Positions 18,181 to 27,894 of a stretch of DNA of 64,000 nt are shown piece after piece. The stretch comes from an uncultured Cohaesibacter sp. GTDB taxonomy: Bacteria > Pseudomonadota > Alphaproteobacteria > Rhizobiales > Cohaesibacteraceae. Position 1 is the stretch's first letter. Every line of letters begins with the position of its first letter. The stretch is from contig NZ_OY762934.1 in assembly GCF_963667045.1 (NCBI RefSeq), positions 1,791,501-1,855,500 on the forward strand, read 5' to 3'. The position numbers and the translations under genes were made by a program. The notes under the pieces were generated by a model. The model ran no database searches. It was not told where the DNA came from and was given only the letters and a program-made list of their open reading frames with translations.

Positions 18181-19347
18181 CTAGCGCTCCAGCAACACGC
18201 AACCACCGGCGCGCCAGTGCACATAGACCTCGTCATCCCAGGTGATCGCCCGGCGGTGCAGATGCTCCAGATTGGCCTCCTGCGACTTGATGATCTGCCC
18301 GTCCTCGGTCCTGACGTGATAGGTGGAAATGTTGCCGGTATAGGCAATGTCCAGCACCTTGCCCTTGAGGATGTTGTGGGTGTCGGTCGGATAGTCCTTG
18401 GTGATACGGACCTTTTCGGGCCGGACGGCAATCCACATTTCGGTTCCCTTTGCCGGGAAGGTCACCGGCTGCGGCAGACGCACGCGCAGAGGGGCATAGT
18501 CCTCATGCCAGGCCATTTGCACGATGTCCTCTTCCTTGTCATCCGGACCAAGGATGTGGCCGCCGATGATATTCACGTCACCAAGGAAGTCCGCCACATA
18601 ACGGCAATTCGGGGTTTCGTAGATTTCCCGCGGGGTTGACACCTGAACCACCTTGCCCTGTTCCATCAGGGCGATACGGCTGGCCACCGTCATGGCCTCT
18701 TCCTGATCGTGGGTGACGATGACGAAGGTAAGGCCGAGCTTTTCCTGAATCGTCATCAGTTCGAACTGGGTCTGCTCGCGCAGTTTGCGGTCGAGCGCAC
18801 CCAGCGGTTCATCGAGCAACAGCAGCTTGGGCTTCTTGGCCAGAGAACGGGCAAGCGCCACGCGCTGACGCTGACCGCCGGAAAGCTGATGGGGTTTGCG
18901 CTTGGCGAAGGGCTGAAGCTGTACCAGCGCAATCATTTCCTCGACCCGTTCCTTGATTTCGGCCCTCGGTCGTCGCTCCTGCTTGAGCCCGAAGGCAATA
19001 TTCTGTTCTACCGTCATGTGGGGAAACAGGGCGTAGGACTGGAACATCATGTTGACCGGGCGCCGGTGGGGCGGGATGTCGGTGAGATGTTCCTGATTCA
19101 TCATGATCGAGCCGGTCGTTGGCTGTTCGAACCCGGCAAGCATACGCATCAGCGTCGTCTTGCCACAGCCGGAGGGACCGAGAAGCGCAAAGAACTCGCG
19201 CTCATAGATCTTCAGGTTCAAATTGTCGATGGCGACGAAATCATCAAACTTCTTGGTAACGGCATCGAACCGTATCAAGGGCTTTTCATACGGATCCACC
19301 CATGGCGCAAAACTGCAGCCGGATCCGGAGTTGGGGGAACCATTCAT
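18181..19347 (-). CDS. potG: Putrescine ABC transporter ATPase (PotG-like)
   Basis: ATP-binding subunit. Walker A GPSGCGKTT, Q loop, signature LSGGQRQRVALARSLA, Walker B LLLLDEPLGALD and switch His in VTHDQEEAM are all present. After residue 270 there is a TOBE domain (MWIAVRPEKVRI). ATG 19347 is used; an upstream TTG is at 19353. The 447-bp gap to potF (19348-19794) holds no supported gene. Confidence 0.9.
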   Translation of the reverse strand: MNGSPNSGSGCSFAPWVDPYEKPLIRFDAVTKKFDDFVAIDNLNLKIYEREFFALLGPSGCGKTTLMRMLAGFEQPTTGSIMMNQEHLTDIPPHRRPVNMMFQSYALFPHMTVEQNIAFGLKQERRPRAEIKERVEEMIALVQLQPFAKRKPHQLSGGQRQRVALARSLAKKPKLLLLDEPLGALDRKLREQTQFELMTIQEKLGLTFVIVTHDQEEAMTVASRIALMEQGKVVQVSTPREIYETPNCRYVADFLGDVNIIGGHILGPDDKEEDIVQMAWHEDYAPLRVRLPQPVTFPAKGTEMWIAVRPEKVRITKDYPTDTHNILKGKVLDIAYTGNISTYHVRTEDGQIIKSQEANLEHLHRRAITWDDEVYVHWRAGGCVLLER

Positions 19348-19794
19348 TATCAATCTCGCTATTCAAATGTCCGATCACCCGCCAACGGGAGGGTCTGGCG
19401 GTATTCGGAAAAGCAAAAATCATGCCGTCCAACCTCTCCGAACCGCAGAAAGGCAACCGGTTCTGCAGCCGTTCCGGACACGGATCCGGGCTGGGGACTC
19501 GATGTAACACGGTCTGAGCACTGGCAGAGCCCTTGCTGGTGCTGGCAATCATCGGCAGAGAACGCCGCGGGTAGACGAGACACCGTCATTGCCGCGACCC
19601 AGCCACGACTGGCCGCCACTGGGCCCACCGCCGGATGCCTTGACCTCGTCCTGCAGGCCACAGGCCAGATCCGTCAAAACCGCATCCGGTCTCTCCCACC
19701 TCTGCCTAAGCCAAAGCGGGAGAGGCTCTCTCCGTGCCGAAGTGTCCACCTCAGGCGGGCAATGCCAACCTGACCAGGCGCTTCGTTTCGGGTG
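19348..19794. other. Gap between potG and potF
   Basis: No supported gene. The separation suggests that potF is produced in excess over the membrane parts, either through a terminator read-through or a second promoter, but I see no clear promoter or hairpin here. Confidence 0.35.
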
Positions 19795-20907
19795 TTACTG
19801 GCCAGACTTGATCTTGGTCCAGGCACGAGTCACGATGCGCTGCACCTTTGGCGGATATGGCATGTGAACGAACAGCTTATTGGTCGTTTCCTCATCGGGA
19901 TAGACCGCCGGATCGTTCAGCACTTCCTCGTCAAGCAGCTTCTGGGACGCAAGGTTGCCGTTGGCATAGACCACATAGTTGGAAGCCTTGGCGATCACTT
20001 CCGGACGCATGATATAGTCGAGGAAAATGTGGGCTTCTTCCACATTCTTGGCGTCAGCCGGAATGGCCATCTGGTCGAACCACATCTGTGCCCCCTCTTT
20101 CGGGATGATGTAATTCACTTCGACGCCATTGTTGGCCTCGGCAGCGCGGTCACGCGCCTGGAAGACGTCACCGGACCAGCCGATGGCGAGACAAATATCG
20201 CCATTTGCCAATCCGTTGATATATTCGGAAGAGTGGAATTTCTGCACGTAAGGGCGAATGGACATCAAGAGCTCCTCAGCAGCCGCGATGTCAGCCGTAT
20301 CGTGGCTGTTGGGGTCCTTGCCCAGATACATCAGGGTCAGCGGGATCACTTCGGTTGGCGCATCCAGCACATGAATACCGCAATCGGCGAATTTTGCAGC
20401 ATTCTCAGGCTTGAAGACCATATCCCAGGTGTTAAGCGGCATATCGCCCATGCGTTCCTTGGCGGCGGCAACATTGAAGCCGATGCCGGTGGTGCCCCAG
20501 AGATAGTTGATGGAATAATCGTTGCCCGGATCATAGGCGGCGGTACGTTCGGAAACCACGTCCCACATGTTTTTCAGATTGGGCAGCTTGGACTTGTCGA
20601 GCTTCTGGAAGACACCGGCCTGAATCTGGCGCTGAAGGAAGGTGCCGGTTGGCACCACGATGTCGTAACCGGTGGAGCCTGCCAGCAGCTTGGTTTCGAG
20701 CACCTCGTTGGAATCGAACACGTCATAGGTGACCTTGATTCCGGTTTCGGCTTCAAAGTCGGTGATGATGGACTCGTCAATATAGTCCGACCAGTTGAAA
20801 ATATGGAGTTCCCTGTCTGCCGCCATGCCTGTGCCCGTTGCCGTGAGCAGGGCTGCCAGAGCCAATGCGGATTTGGAGAAAAGCTTGTCTGCTTTGTCTG
20901 CCATCAT
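19795..20907 (-). CDS. potF: Periplasmic putrescine-binding protein (PotF-like)
   Basis: Solute-binding protein of the importer. A signal peptide (ALALAALLTATGTGMAA, cleavage near residue 30) is followed by the PotD/PotF core: LHIFNWSDYIDESIITDFEAETGIKVTYDVFDSNEVLETKLLAG at the start, and AIGWSGDVFQARDRA and IPKEGAQMWFDQMAIPADAKN later. 370 residues. It is divergent from the GntR gene at 21077, and a TGATCA-centred box lies just upstream of its promoter side. Confidence 0.9.
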   Translation of the reverse strand: MMADKADKLFSKSALALAALLTATGTGMAADRELHIFNWSDYIDESIITDFEAETGIKVTYDVFDSNEVLETKLLAGSTGYDIVVPTGTFLQRQIQAGVFQKLDKSKLPNLKNMWDVVSERTAAYDPGNDYSINYLWGTTGIGFNVAAAKERMGDMPLNTWDMVFKPENAAKFADCGIHVLDAPTEVIPLTLMYLGKDPNSHDTADIAAAEELLMSIRPYVQKFHSSEYINGLANGDICLAIGWSGDVFQARDRAAEANNGVEVNYIIPKEGAQMWFDQMAIPADAKNVEEAHIFLDYIMRPEVIAKASNYVVYANGNLASQKLLDEEVLNDPAVYPDEETTNKLFVHMPYPPKVQRIVTRAWTKIKSGQ

Positions 20908-20993
20908 ATATGTCCCCTTGATGCTATCGGGAATTGTGGTGATTGCTGTGGGCTGTTGTCGCCCGATTAGCCTTTTTGGCTATTGTTCTAAAA

Positions 20994-21007
20994 TTTGATC
21001 ACAAAAT
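20994..21007. promoter_or_regulatory. Probable GntR operator half-site upstream of potF
   Basis: TTTGATCACAAAAT matches the right half of the repeated palindrome TTTTGTGATCACAAAA seen at other promoters of the cluster; the left half is degenerate. It lies 87 bp upstream of the potF start and 70 bp before the GntR gene. Confidence 0.55.
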
Positions 21008-21076
21008 TTTCCACGCCGCAAGCCTTTTCGATCAAATTCTCTTTGCATGTTCGACACGCGCCATTATAAAGAGTTT

Positions 21077-21769
21077 ATGACAAAGGACGAGAGCGAGACA
21101 TATCACCAATTCGGAGAAGCCGAGGAAACGGCAGAGGCAAGACCCCTGACCGCCCACGAGCGGATCTATCAGGCGCTGCGCGAGCGGTTGCTGTTTGGCG
21201 GATTTCTGCCAGGCAAGGCCGTAACTCTGCGCGGGCTGGCGGATCATCTGGAAGTCTCGCCCATGCCGGTTCGGGACGCTGTGCGCCGCCTGACCGCCGA
21301 GGGAGCCCTTGAAAGTCACGGCAACCGCCGCGTTTCGATTCCAGCCATGACCAACAAGAAATACCGCGAGATCAACCTCACCCGATCCCTTCTTGAGCCG
21401 GAACTGGCCGTCATGGCCCTGCCCAACGTTCGGGACGCAGACATCCAACACCTCATTGAAGTTGACGACGCCATTGACGTTTGCCTCGAAAACGGCGACG
21501 TCGAAGGCTATATGCGCGGCAATCACGCCTTCCATTTTGCCCTTTACGAGATCGCCCAGTCCGACGTTATCATCCGTCTGGTCGAGAGCGTCTGGATGCA
21601 GTTCGGCCCTTTCATGCGGCTTGTTTATGGTCGCCACGGCACCGCCAATCTGGTGGATCAGCACAAACAGGCCATCGAGGCCCTGAAAGCCAAGGATAGC
21701 CTGGCATTGCGCACCGCGATCTCTGAAGACGTTCGGCAAGGCATGTTGTTTATCGGCGACTATATCTGA
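21077..21769 (+). CDS. GntR-family regulator (FadR/FCD subfamily)
   Basis: 230-residue transcription factor. An N-terminal winged helix-turn-helix (HERIYQALRERLLFGGFLPGKAVTLRGLADHLEVSPMPVRDAVRRLTAEGALESH) is followed by an FCD ligand domain with the usual metal-binding layout (LLEPELAVMAL, NHAFHFALYEIAQS, DQHKQAIEAL). ATG 21077 is preferred over 21047. It stands between potF and the second GS gene, both divergent or co-oriented targets. The TTGTGATCACAA boxes around it fit FadR-type operators (TNGT…ACNA), so it probably controls this cluster in response to a polyamine or product. That link is inference. Confidence 0.87.
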   Translation: MTKDESETYHQFGEAEETAEARPLTAHERIYQALRERLLFGGFLPGKAVTLRGLADHLEVSPMPVRDAVRRLTAEGALESHGNRRVSIPAMTNKKYREINLTRSLLEPELAVMALPNVRDADIQHLIEVDDAIDVCLENGDVEGYMRGNHAFHFALYEIAQSDVIIRLVESVWMQFGPFMRLVYGRHGTANLVDQHKQAIEALKAKDSLALRTAISEDVRQGMLFIGDYI

Positions 21770-21926
21770 CCTTCCCACGCAAAGCCCACCTCTCCCGTCA
21801 CCCCAATAGCAACCAGTCAAGACAGGCGAATGCCGCCCGCCCATAGTTGCAACCCAATTCCCCACTCATCCCCACGTCCAGCGCATCAAAGGCCTGAGTG
21901 ATCGCCCCAGTGATTTTTACCACCTC

Positions 21927-21964
21927 ATTTTGTGATCACAAAATTATCTTGCTTTGTGATCACA
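21927..21964. promoter_or_regulatory. Paired palindromic operators upstream of the second GS gene
   Basis: ATTTTGTGATCACAAAAT (21927-21944) is a perfect 18-bp palindrome. A second copy, TTTGTGATCACA, lies at 21953-21964. The centres are about 24 bp apart, roughly two helical turns, which would suit cooperative binding of two dimers. The gene start is 22025. Confidence 0.8.
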
Positions 21965-22024
21965 CTTTGAAGTAGGATGCCATGGCAATCGCTTCTCTGC
22001 GATTTGACTTCCATAGGTATTTTC

Positions 22025-23458
22025 ATGACCAGCCCCGACGACGCGACCACAACAGAAAGCAACCCATCCGCCAGCCTTGAAAGCGGGGCCGGATCCGATG
22101 AGTTCTCCTACCCTCTCAAGTCCGAGGACGTGCGCGAATGGATGCGCACCCGGCATATCGATGAGGTCGAGTGTGTTGTGCCCGATATCGTGGGCATCGC
22201 ACGCGGCAAGGCCATGCCCGCCTCCAAGTTTTCCGGTCTCAATCCGACCTATCTGCCGACCTCCATTTTCTTCCAGACCATCACCGGCGCCTATATTGAT
22301 ATGGAAGACCGGCAGGACTTCATGATGGAACGGGACATCCAGCTGGTTCCCGACCTGTCGACCATGCGCGCCGTGCCCTGGGCAAACGATCCGACGCTGC
22401 AGGTCATTCACGATCTCTACACGCTCGACGGCGAACCGGTGGAACTGGCGCCCCGCAACGTGTTGCGCCGTGTCATCAGTGGCTTCGAGACCATGGGCTG
22501 GAAAGCCGTGGTTGCGCCGGAGCTGGAATTCTATCTGACCAAACGAAACACCGACGCCGACTATCCGCTTGAGCCGCCAATCGGGCGCTCCGGACGCCAG
22601 TCGGTGGGGCGGCAGGCCTATTCCATTGCCGCCGTTGACGAATATGACCGTATCATCGAGGACATCTATGATTTCGCCGAAGCACAGGGGCTGGAAATCG
22701 ACACGGTGATTCAGGAGGGGGGTGCCGGTCAGCTGGAGATCAACCTGATCCACGGTGACCCGCTCAATCTGGCCGACCAGATCTTCGTCTTCAAGCGCCT
22801 CATCCGCGAGGCGGCCTTCCGGCATGATTGCTACGCCACCTTCATGGCCAAACCGATGGATAACGAGCCGGGCAGCGCCATGCACATTCACCAGAGCATG
22901 GTGGATGCCGAGACCGGCGAGAATGTCTTTTCGGATCCAGATGGCGAGCCGAGCGAGCTGTTCTACCACTTCCTTGGTGGCCAGCAGAAATATCTGCCGG
23001 ACGTGATGAGCATTCTTGCGCCCTATGTGAACAGTTACCGCCGCCTGCTGGCTGGCGATTCCGCACCGATCAATCTGGAATGGTCCATCGACAACCGTTC
23101 CGTGGGGCTGAGAATTCCCAATTCCACCCCAAAGAACCGACGCATCGAAAACCGTCTGGTCGGTGCCGATACCAACCCCTATCTGGCGATTGCCGCAAGC
23201 CTTGCCTGTGGTCTTCTGGGCATCATCAACAAGGACAAGCCCAGACCACAGCTTCAGCATCACGCCCATCACATGCCCTTCTCGCTGCCACGGTCCGTGC
23301 ACCATTCGCTCGGCCTCCTCGAGAAGAACGAACAGCTGCATGATCTGCTCGGCCCCGAGTTTGTCAGTGTCTACAGCCAGATCAAGCTGCATGAATCCGA
23401 GGAATTCAATCAGGTCATCAGCCCGTGGGAGCGCGAGCACCTGCTGCTGACCGTCTGA
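22025..23458 (+). CDS. Glutamine-synthetase-like ligase, probably gamma-glutamylputrescine synthetase (second)
   Basis: 477 residues from ATG 22025 (MTSPDDATTTE; the frame opens at 21977). GS-family motifs: PELEFYLTK, QEGGAGQLEINLIHGDPL, FMAKPMDNEPGSAMHIHQS, PYVNSYRRL, NRRIENRLVGADTNPYLAIAASLA. The extended N-terminus of about 35 residues is low complexity. It heads a plus-strand run with an aminotransferase and an FAD oxidase and is preceded by two operators, so it is the better candidate for the regulated, committed step in putrescine use. Why two ligases are kept is unclear; each may act on a different amine. Confidence 0.83.
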   Translation: MTSPDDATTTESNPSASLESGAGSDEFSYPLKSEDVREWMRTRHIDEVECVVPDIVGIARGKAMPASKFSGLNPTYLPTSIFFQTITGAYIDMEDRQDFMMERDIQLVPDLSTMRAVPWANDPTLQVIHDLYTLDGEPVELAPRNVLRRVISGFETMGWKAVVAPELEFYLTKRNTDADYPLEPPIGRSGRQSVGRQAYSIAAVDEYDRIIEDIYDFAEAQGLEIDTVIQEGGAGQLEINLIHGDPLNLADQIFVFKRLIREAAFRHDCYATFMAKPMDNEPGSAMHIHQSMVDAETGENVFSDPDGEPSELFYHFLGGQQKYLPDVMSILAPYVNSYRRLLAGDSAPINLEWSIDNRSVGLRIPNSTPKNRRIENRLVGADTNPYLAIAASLACGLLGIINKDKPRPQLQHHAHHMPFSLPRSVHHSLGLLEKNEQLHDLLGPEFVSVYSQIKLHESEEFNQVISPWEREHLLLTV

Positions 23459-23532
23459 TTCACCCATCGCCCTAGCAAGAGACCATCCGCCGAGCCGTCA
23501 TCAAGAACGGCCTCCAGAGACGGGAGTTGAAA

Positions 23533-24927
23533 ATGAATTTTATGGCCAACCTGCCACCAACTGACGAGTTGCAGAAACTGGATGCTGCCCATCACCTGCA
23601 TCCCTTCACCGATACCAAGCAGCTCAACGAAAAGGGCGCGCGCATCATCACCCGGGCCGACGGTGTCTATCTTTATGACAGCGAGGGCAATCGACTGCTC
23701 GATGGCATGGCGGGGTTGTGGTGTGTGAATGTCGGCTATGGCCGCAAGGAGATTCTGGAAGCCGCGATGCGGCAGATGGAACAGCTGCCCTACTACAACA
23801 CCTTCTTCCAGACATCGCACCCACCGGTGATTGCCCTTTCCGAAAAACTGGCATCGATTGCACCGGCCCATATCAACCATGTCTTCTATGCCAACTCCGG
23901 CTCGGAAGCCAACGACACGGTCGTGCGCATGGTTCGCCACTATTGGGCCAGCATGGGCAAGCCGGACAAGAAGGTCATCATCGCCCGCAAGAACGGCTAT
24001 CATGGCTCGACTGTGGCTGCCGCCTCGCTTGGTGGCATGGCCGGCATGCATGCCCAGGGCGGCTTGCCGATTCCCGACATCACCCATATCGACCAGCCCT
24101 ACTGGTATGGCGAGGGGGGCGACATGGATCCAGCCGAATTCGGCCTGATGCGTGCCCGCCTGCTGGAAGCGGAAATCGACCGGATCGGCGAAGACAAGGT
24201 TGCCGCCTTCATCGCGGAACCCATTCAGGGTGCGGGCGGCGTGGTGATTCCACCAGACAGCTACTGGCCGGAAATCCAGCGCATCTGTGACGAACGCGAG
24301 ATCCTGTTGATTGCCGATGAGGTGATCTGCGGCTTCGGGCGCACCGGCAACTGGTTTGGCACCGACACCTATGGCATCAAGCCCGATCTGATGCCGATCG
24401 CCAAAGGCCTGTCCTCGGGCTATCTGCCGATTGCCGGTGTTCTGGTCTCGGACCGCGTGGCCGAGGGTTTCATCGCCAATGCTGGTGAATTTGCCCACGG
24501 CTATACCTACTCGGGCCACCCGGTGGCCTGTGCCGCAGCGCTTGCCAACCTCGAGATCATCGAGAACGAACATCTGATCGACGGCGTCCGGGATCGGGCT
24601 GCGCCCTATCTGGCGGAGAAATGGACCCAGCTTGCCGATCACCCGTTGATCGGCGAAGCCCGCACCAAGGGGCTGGTCGGGGCGCTGGAGCTGACCCCAA
24701 ACAAGGCGGCGCGTGCCCCCTTTGCCGCAAGCAAGGGAACCGCCGGTCTCATCTGCCGGGAACATTGCTTCAACAATGGCCTCGTGATGCGCCACGTCGG
24801 CGACACCATGATCATTTCGCCGCCGCTCATCATCACCAACAGCGAGATCGACGAACTGGTCGGCAAGGCCGAGAAATGTCTCGATCTGGCTCTTGCCGAG
24901 CTCAAGGATCGCGGTCTCTACAAATAA
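23533..24927 (+). CDS. Class III aminotransferase, probably putrescine-pyruvate type (SpuC-like)
   Basis: PLP-dependent omega-aminotransferase, 464 residues. Start ATG 23533 with GGGAG at 23522-23526. Motifs: FYANSGSEANDTVVRMVRHYW (phosphate binding), AFIAEPIQGAGGVVIPP, LLIADEVICGFGRTGNWFG (cofactor Asp) and PIAKGLSSGYLPI with the Schiff-base Lys. High likeness to putrescine or diamine aminotransferases around HPFTDTKQLNEKGARIITRADGVYLYDSEGNRLLDGMAGLWCVNVGYG. It would make 4-aminobutanal directly, a route parallel to the gamma-glutamyl pathway. Confidence 0.87.
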   Translation: MNFMANLPPTDELQKLDAAHHLHPFTDTKQLNEKGARIITRADGVYLYDSEGNRLLDGMAGLWCVNVGYGRKEILEAAMRQMEQLPYYNTFFQTSHPPVIALSEKLASIAPAHINHVFYANSGSEANDTVVRMVRHYWASMGKPDKKVIIARKNGYHGSTVAAASLGGMAGMHAQGGLPIPDITHIDQPYWYGEGGDMDPAEFGLMRARLLEAEIDRIGEDKVAAFIAEPIQGAGGVVIPPDSYWPEIQRICDEREILLIADEVICGFGRTGNWFGTDTYGIKPDLMPIAKGLSSGYLPIAGVLVSDRVAEGFIANAGEFAHGYTYSGHPVACAAALANLEIIENEHLIDGVRDRAAPYLAEKWTQLADHPLIGEARTKGLVGALELTPNKAARAPFAASKGTAGLICREHCFNNGLVMRHVGDTMIISPPLIITNSEIDELVGKAEKCLDLALAELKDRGLYK

Positions 24928-24984
24928 GTCCGACCGGCAGGGAAGCCTCCCTTCCCTGCTGGCACAATCGTCAAAGGTACCGTC

Positions 24985-26325
24985 ATGAGTCTGAGCAGCC
25001 CGCAGGGTGGATTTCTTCACGGAAATGACAAGCAGGGAACCTATCCCGACAGTTATTACGCCGCGACAGCCAATCCGCACGCCCCGCTCCCCTCGCTTGA
25101 AGGCGACCAAACGTGTGATGTCTGTGTCATCGGCGGCGGCTATGCCGGTCTTTCATCCGCGCTGTATCTGGCCCGGAAGGGCTACAAGGTGATCCTGCTG
25201 GAGGCCCATCGGGTGGGCTGGGGCGCTTCCGGACGCAATGGCGGTCAGGTCTGCACGGGGCAGCGGCTCGACCAGGACGTGCTGGAAAAGATGGTCGGCA
25301 CGGAAAAGGCCCGGATGCTCTGGGACATTTCCGTCGATGGTATCCAGATGGTGCGGGATCTCATTGCCGATCACCACATCGACTGCGACCTCAAATCCGG
25401 CACGCTGCATGTAGACCACAAGCCCCATTATGCCGAAGACTCCCGCGCCTATGTCGAAAAGCTCAATTGCGACTATGGCTATGAGCACATCCGCTATGTC
25501 GACAAGGCCGAAGTGGAAGAAATGGTCGGCTCACGGGCCTATTATGGCGGCATGGTCGACATGTTCGCCGCCCATCTCCATCCGCTCAACTATGCCCTGG
25601 GGCTGAGCGAGGCCGCCCGCGCTGCGGGGGCCACGCTGTTTGAGAACAGCGAAGTGCAGTCCATCGAGAAGGGGACAACGGTCAGCATCAAATGCGCCAA
25701 TGGGCAGGTCCGCGCGAGCCATCTGATCCTTGCCTGCAACGGCTATATCGAAAATCTGGTGCCCAAGGTTGCCGCGCGCGTCATGCCGATGAACAATTAC
25801 ATCCTTGCCACCGAACCGCTGGACGAGGCTCTGGCCAAGGAGCTGATCCGTGATGATTTCGGGGTCGCGGACAGCAAATTCGTGATCAACTATTATCGCC
25901 TGTCGGCGGACCGACGGCTGCTGTTTGGCGGTGGCGAGACCTACAGCTTCAAGTTCCCGGAGGACATCAAGTCCTTCGTGCGCAAGCCGATGCTGGAAAT
26001 CTATCCGCAGCTCAAGGACGTACGCATCGATTATGGCTGGGGTGGCACGCTCGGGATCACCGTCAACCGCATGCCCTATTTCGCCAAGTTGGACAAGAAT
26101 ATCCTCAACGCCAGCGGCTTTTCCGGCCATGGCGTGGCGATTGCCACCATCGCAGGCAAGATCCTTGCCGACACCATTGATGGACAGGCCAGCCGCTTCG
26201 ACGCCATGGACCATGTGCCGACCTACCCGTTCCCCGGCGGGCGCCACCTGCGCCACGCCCTGCTGGTCATGGCGATGCTCTATTACAAGACGCGGGACAA
26301 GATCGGCACGCCTGCCCGGCCATGA
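24985..26325 (+). CDS. puuB: FAD-dependent gamma-glutamylputrescine oxidase (PuuB-like, first)
   Basis: DAO-family flavoprotein, 446 residues. The Rossmann motif VCVIGGGYAGLSSALYLARKGYKVILLEA spans about 47-75 and is followed by VGWGASGRNGGQV, typical of PuuB. The C-terminal FAD segment is NASGFSGHGVAIATIAGKI. Likely oxidises gamma-glutamylputrescine to the aldehyde with release of ammonia and peroxide. Follows the aminotransferase by 57 bp. A second homologue is at 28937. Confidence 0.86.
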   Translation: MSLSSPQGGFLHGNDKQGTYPDSYYAATANPHAPLPSLEGDQTCDVCVIGGGYAGLSSALYLARKGYKVILLEAHRVGWGASGRNGGQVCTGQRLDQDVLEKMVGTEKARMLWDISVDGIQMVRDLIADHHIDCDLKSGTLHVDHKPHYAEDSRAYVEKLNCDYGYEHIRYVDKAEVEEMVGSRAYYGGMVDMFAAHLHPLNYALGLSEAARAAGATLFENSEVQSIEKGTTVSIKCANGQVRASHLILACNGYIENLVPKVAARVMPMNNYILATEPLDEALAKELIRDDFGVADSKFVINYYRLSADRRLLFGGGETYSFKFPEDIKSFVRKPMLEIYPQLKDVRIDYGWGGTLGITVNRMPYFAKLDKNILNASGFSGHGVAIATIAGKILADTIDGQASRFDAMDHVPTYPFPGGRHLRHALLVMAMLYYKTRDKIGTPARP

Positions 26326-26384
26326 TCACCTTGGACCTGTCGATCAACAGAAGAACTGTCCAGACCAACGATCCAGAGACAGCA

Positions 26385-26410
26385 AAGGGGCCAAATGGCC
26401 CCTTTCTCAT
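26385..26410. terminator. Bidirectional terminator
   Basis: AAAGGGGCC (26385-26393) pairs with GGCCCCTTT (26398-26406) around loop AAAT, followed by TCTC on the plus strand and preceded by a weak T-rich tract for the minus strand. It stands between the converging puuB and aldehyde dehydrogenase genes. Confidence 0.75.
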
Positions 26411-26438
26411 TGGTGTGTTTGGAAAGATATTCCCTAGC

Positions 26439-27863
26439 TTACGGACGTGAGATGGCCTTGATTTCAAGGAAATCGTCCATGCCGAAATGACCACCCTCAC
26501 GGCCCAAACCGCTCATCTTGTAGCCACCGAAGGGGCTGCCCCAGTTGATGTCGGTGCCGTTGATCCGAACCATCCCGGCACGCAGGGCTCTGGCAACGCG
26601 GGTGGCGCGGGCCTCATCGCCGGTTTCGATATAGGCGGCAAGGCCGTAGGGGGTGTCGTTGGCAATCGCGATGGCCTCCTCTTCCCCCTCGAACGGGATC
26701 ATCGTCAGCACCGGCCCGAAGATTTCTTCGCGGGCGATGGTCATCTGGTTGTTCGCATTGCCAAAGACGGTGGGCTTGCAGAAATAGCCCACATTGCGTC
26801 CTTCGGGTTTGCCGGTACCGCCCGCCAGCAGGGTCGCCCCTTCATCGATGCCCTTCTGGATCAGCGCCTGCACCTTTTCATACTGCATCTGGCTGACCAG
26901 CGGACCGATGTGGCATCCGTCCTCGGCGGGGTCGCCAACGGCGGTGTTTTCAGCCACCTTTTTGGCGATCTGCATGGCGTCGTCATAGACGCTCTTCTCG
27001 ACCAGCATCCGGGTTGGCGCGTTGCAGGACTGGCCGGTGTTGGAGAAGACGGCCCGCGCGCCGCGGCTCACGGACTTTTCCAGATCCTCGACATCGGCAA
27101 ATACAACATTCGGGCTCTTGCCGCCGAGCTCCAGCGCCACGCGCTTGACGGTTTCGGCAGCATCCCGGGTCACGGCCACACCGCCACGGGTCGAGCCGGT
27201 GAAGGACATCATCTGGATATCGGCATGGCGGGACAGCGCCGAGCCGACCACCGGCCCTTCGCCGTTGACAAGGTTGATCACGCCAGCCGGCACGCCCGCT
27301 TCGTGCAAAATTTCCATATAGAGCATGGCCGACAGCGGCGTCAGCTCGGAGGGCTTCAGTACCATGGTGCAACCGGTGGCCAGCGCCGGGGCGATTTTCA
27401 GCACCATCTGGTTCATCGGCCAGTTCCACGGCGTGATCAGGCCACAAACACCAATCGGCTCGCGCAGGATGGTATCCCCGCAGCAGGTACTTTCGAACTC
27501 ATAGGCCTTGAGCGCCTCAATGAAGCCTTCCAGATGCCCCACGCCAACAGCCGCCTGTGCATCGCGGGAGAGCTTGCGGGGCGCGCCCATCTCGGCGGTG
27601 ATCACGTCGGCCATTTCATCATGACGGGCCTTGTAGGTTTCCAGAATGCACTCAAGCAGCGCCACCCGCTCGGCCTTGGTGGTTTGCGAATAGCTCGGGA
27701 AAGCCGCATTGGCCGCCTTCACGGCGGCGTCCGCGTCGGCTTCGCTGCCCATGGAAATGACCGCGATCACCTCTTCGGTTGCCGGGTTGATGACATTGAG
27801 ATCCGTTGCCGAAATCGGGTCAACCCATTTTCCGCCGATAAAGAACTTGCGTTTATCCATCAT
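26439..27863 (-). CDS. Aldehyde dehydrogenase (NAD(P)+), probable PuuC role
   Basis: 474-residue ALDH. Motifs: TPWNWPMNQM, SFTGSTRGG (cofactor), LELGGKSPNVVF (catalytic Glu) and FSNTGQSCNAPTRM (catalytic Cys). Start MMDKRKFFIGGKWVDP at 27863; the frame continues to 28043 but the extra residues overlap the amidotransferase. In this setting it would oxidise gamma-glutamyl-aminobutyraldehyde to gamma-glutamyl-GABA. It follows the amidotransferase gene by 31 bp on the same strand. Substrate assignment rests on context. Confidence 0.85.
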   Translation of the reverse strand: MMDKRKFFIGGKWVDPISATDLNVINPATEEVIAVISMGSEADADAAVKAANAAFPSYSQTTKAERVALLECILETYKARHDEMADVITAEMGAPRKLSRDAQAAVGVGHLEGFIEALKAYEFESTCCGDTILREPIGVCGLITPWNWPMNQMVLKIAPALATGCTMVLKPSELTPLSAMLYMEILHEAGVPAGVINLVNGEGPVVGSALSRHADIQMMSFTGSTRGGVAVTRDAAETVKRVALELGGKSPNVVFADVEDLEKSVSRGARAVFSNTGQSCNAPTRMLVEKSVYDDAMQIAKKVAENTAVGDPAEDGCHIGPLVSQMQYEKVQALIQKGIDEGATLLAGGTGKPEGRNVGYFCKPTVFGNANNQMTIAREEIFGPVLTMIPFEGEEEAIAIANDTPYGLAAYIETGDEARATRVARALRAGMVRINGTDINWGSPFGGYKMSGLGREGGHFGMDDFLEIKAISRP

Positions 27864-27894
27864 GATTGCTGCGCCCCTCTGCGCTCTGTTCAAC

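Noticed and set aside
21944-23467. 507-residue open frame on the minus strand
   Set aside because: Antisense shadow of the second GS-like gene.
23410-25110. 566-residue open frame on the minus strand
   Set aside because: Antisense to the well-supported aminotransferase and the end of the ligase. Long antisense frames are common in GC-rich genes.
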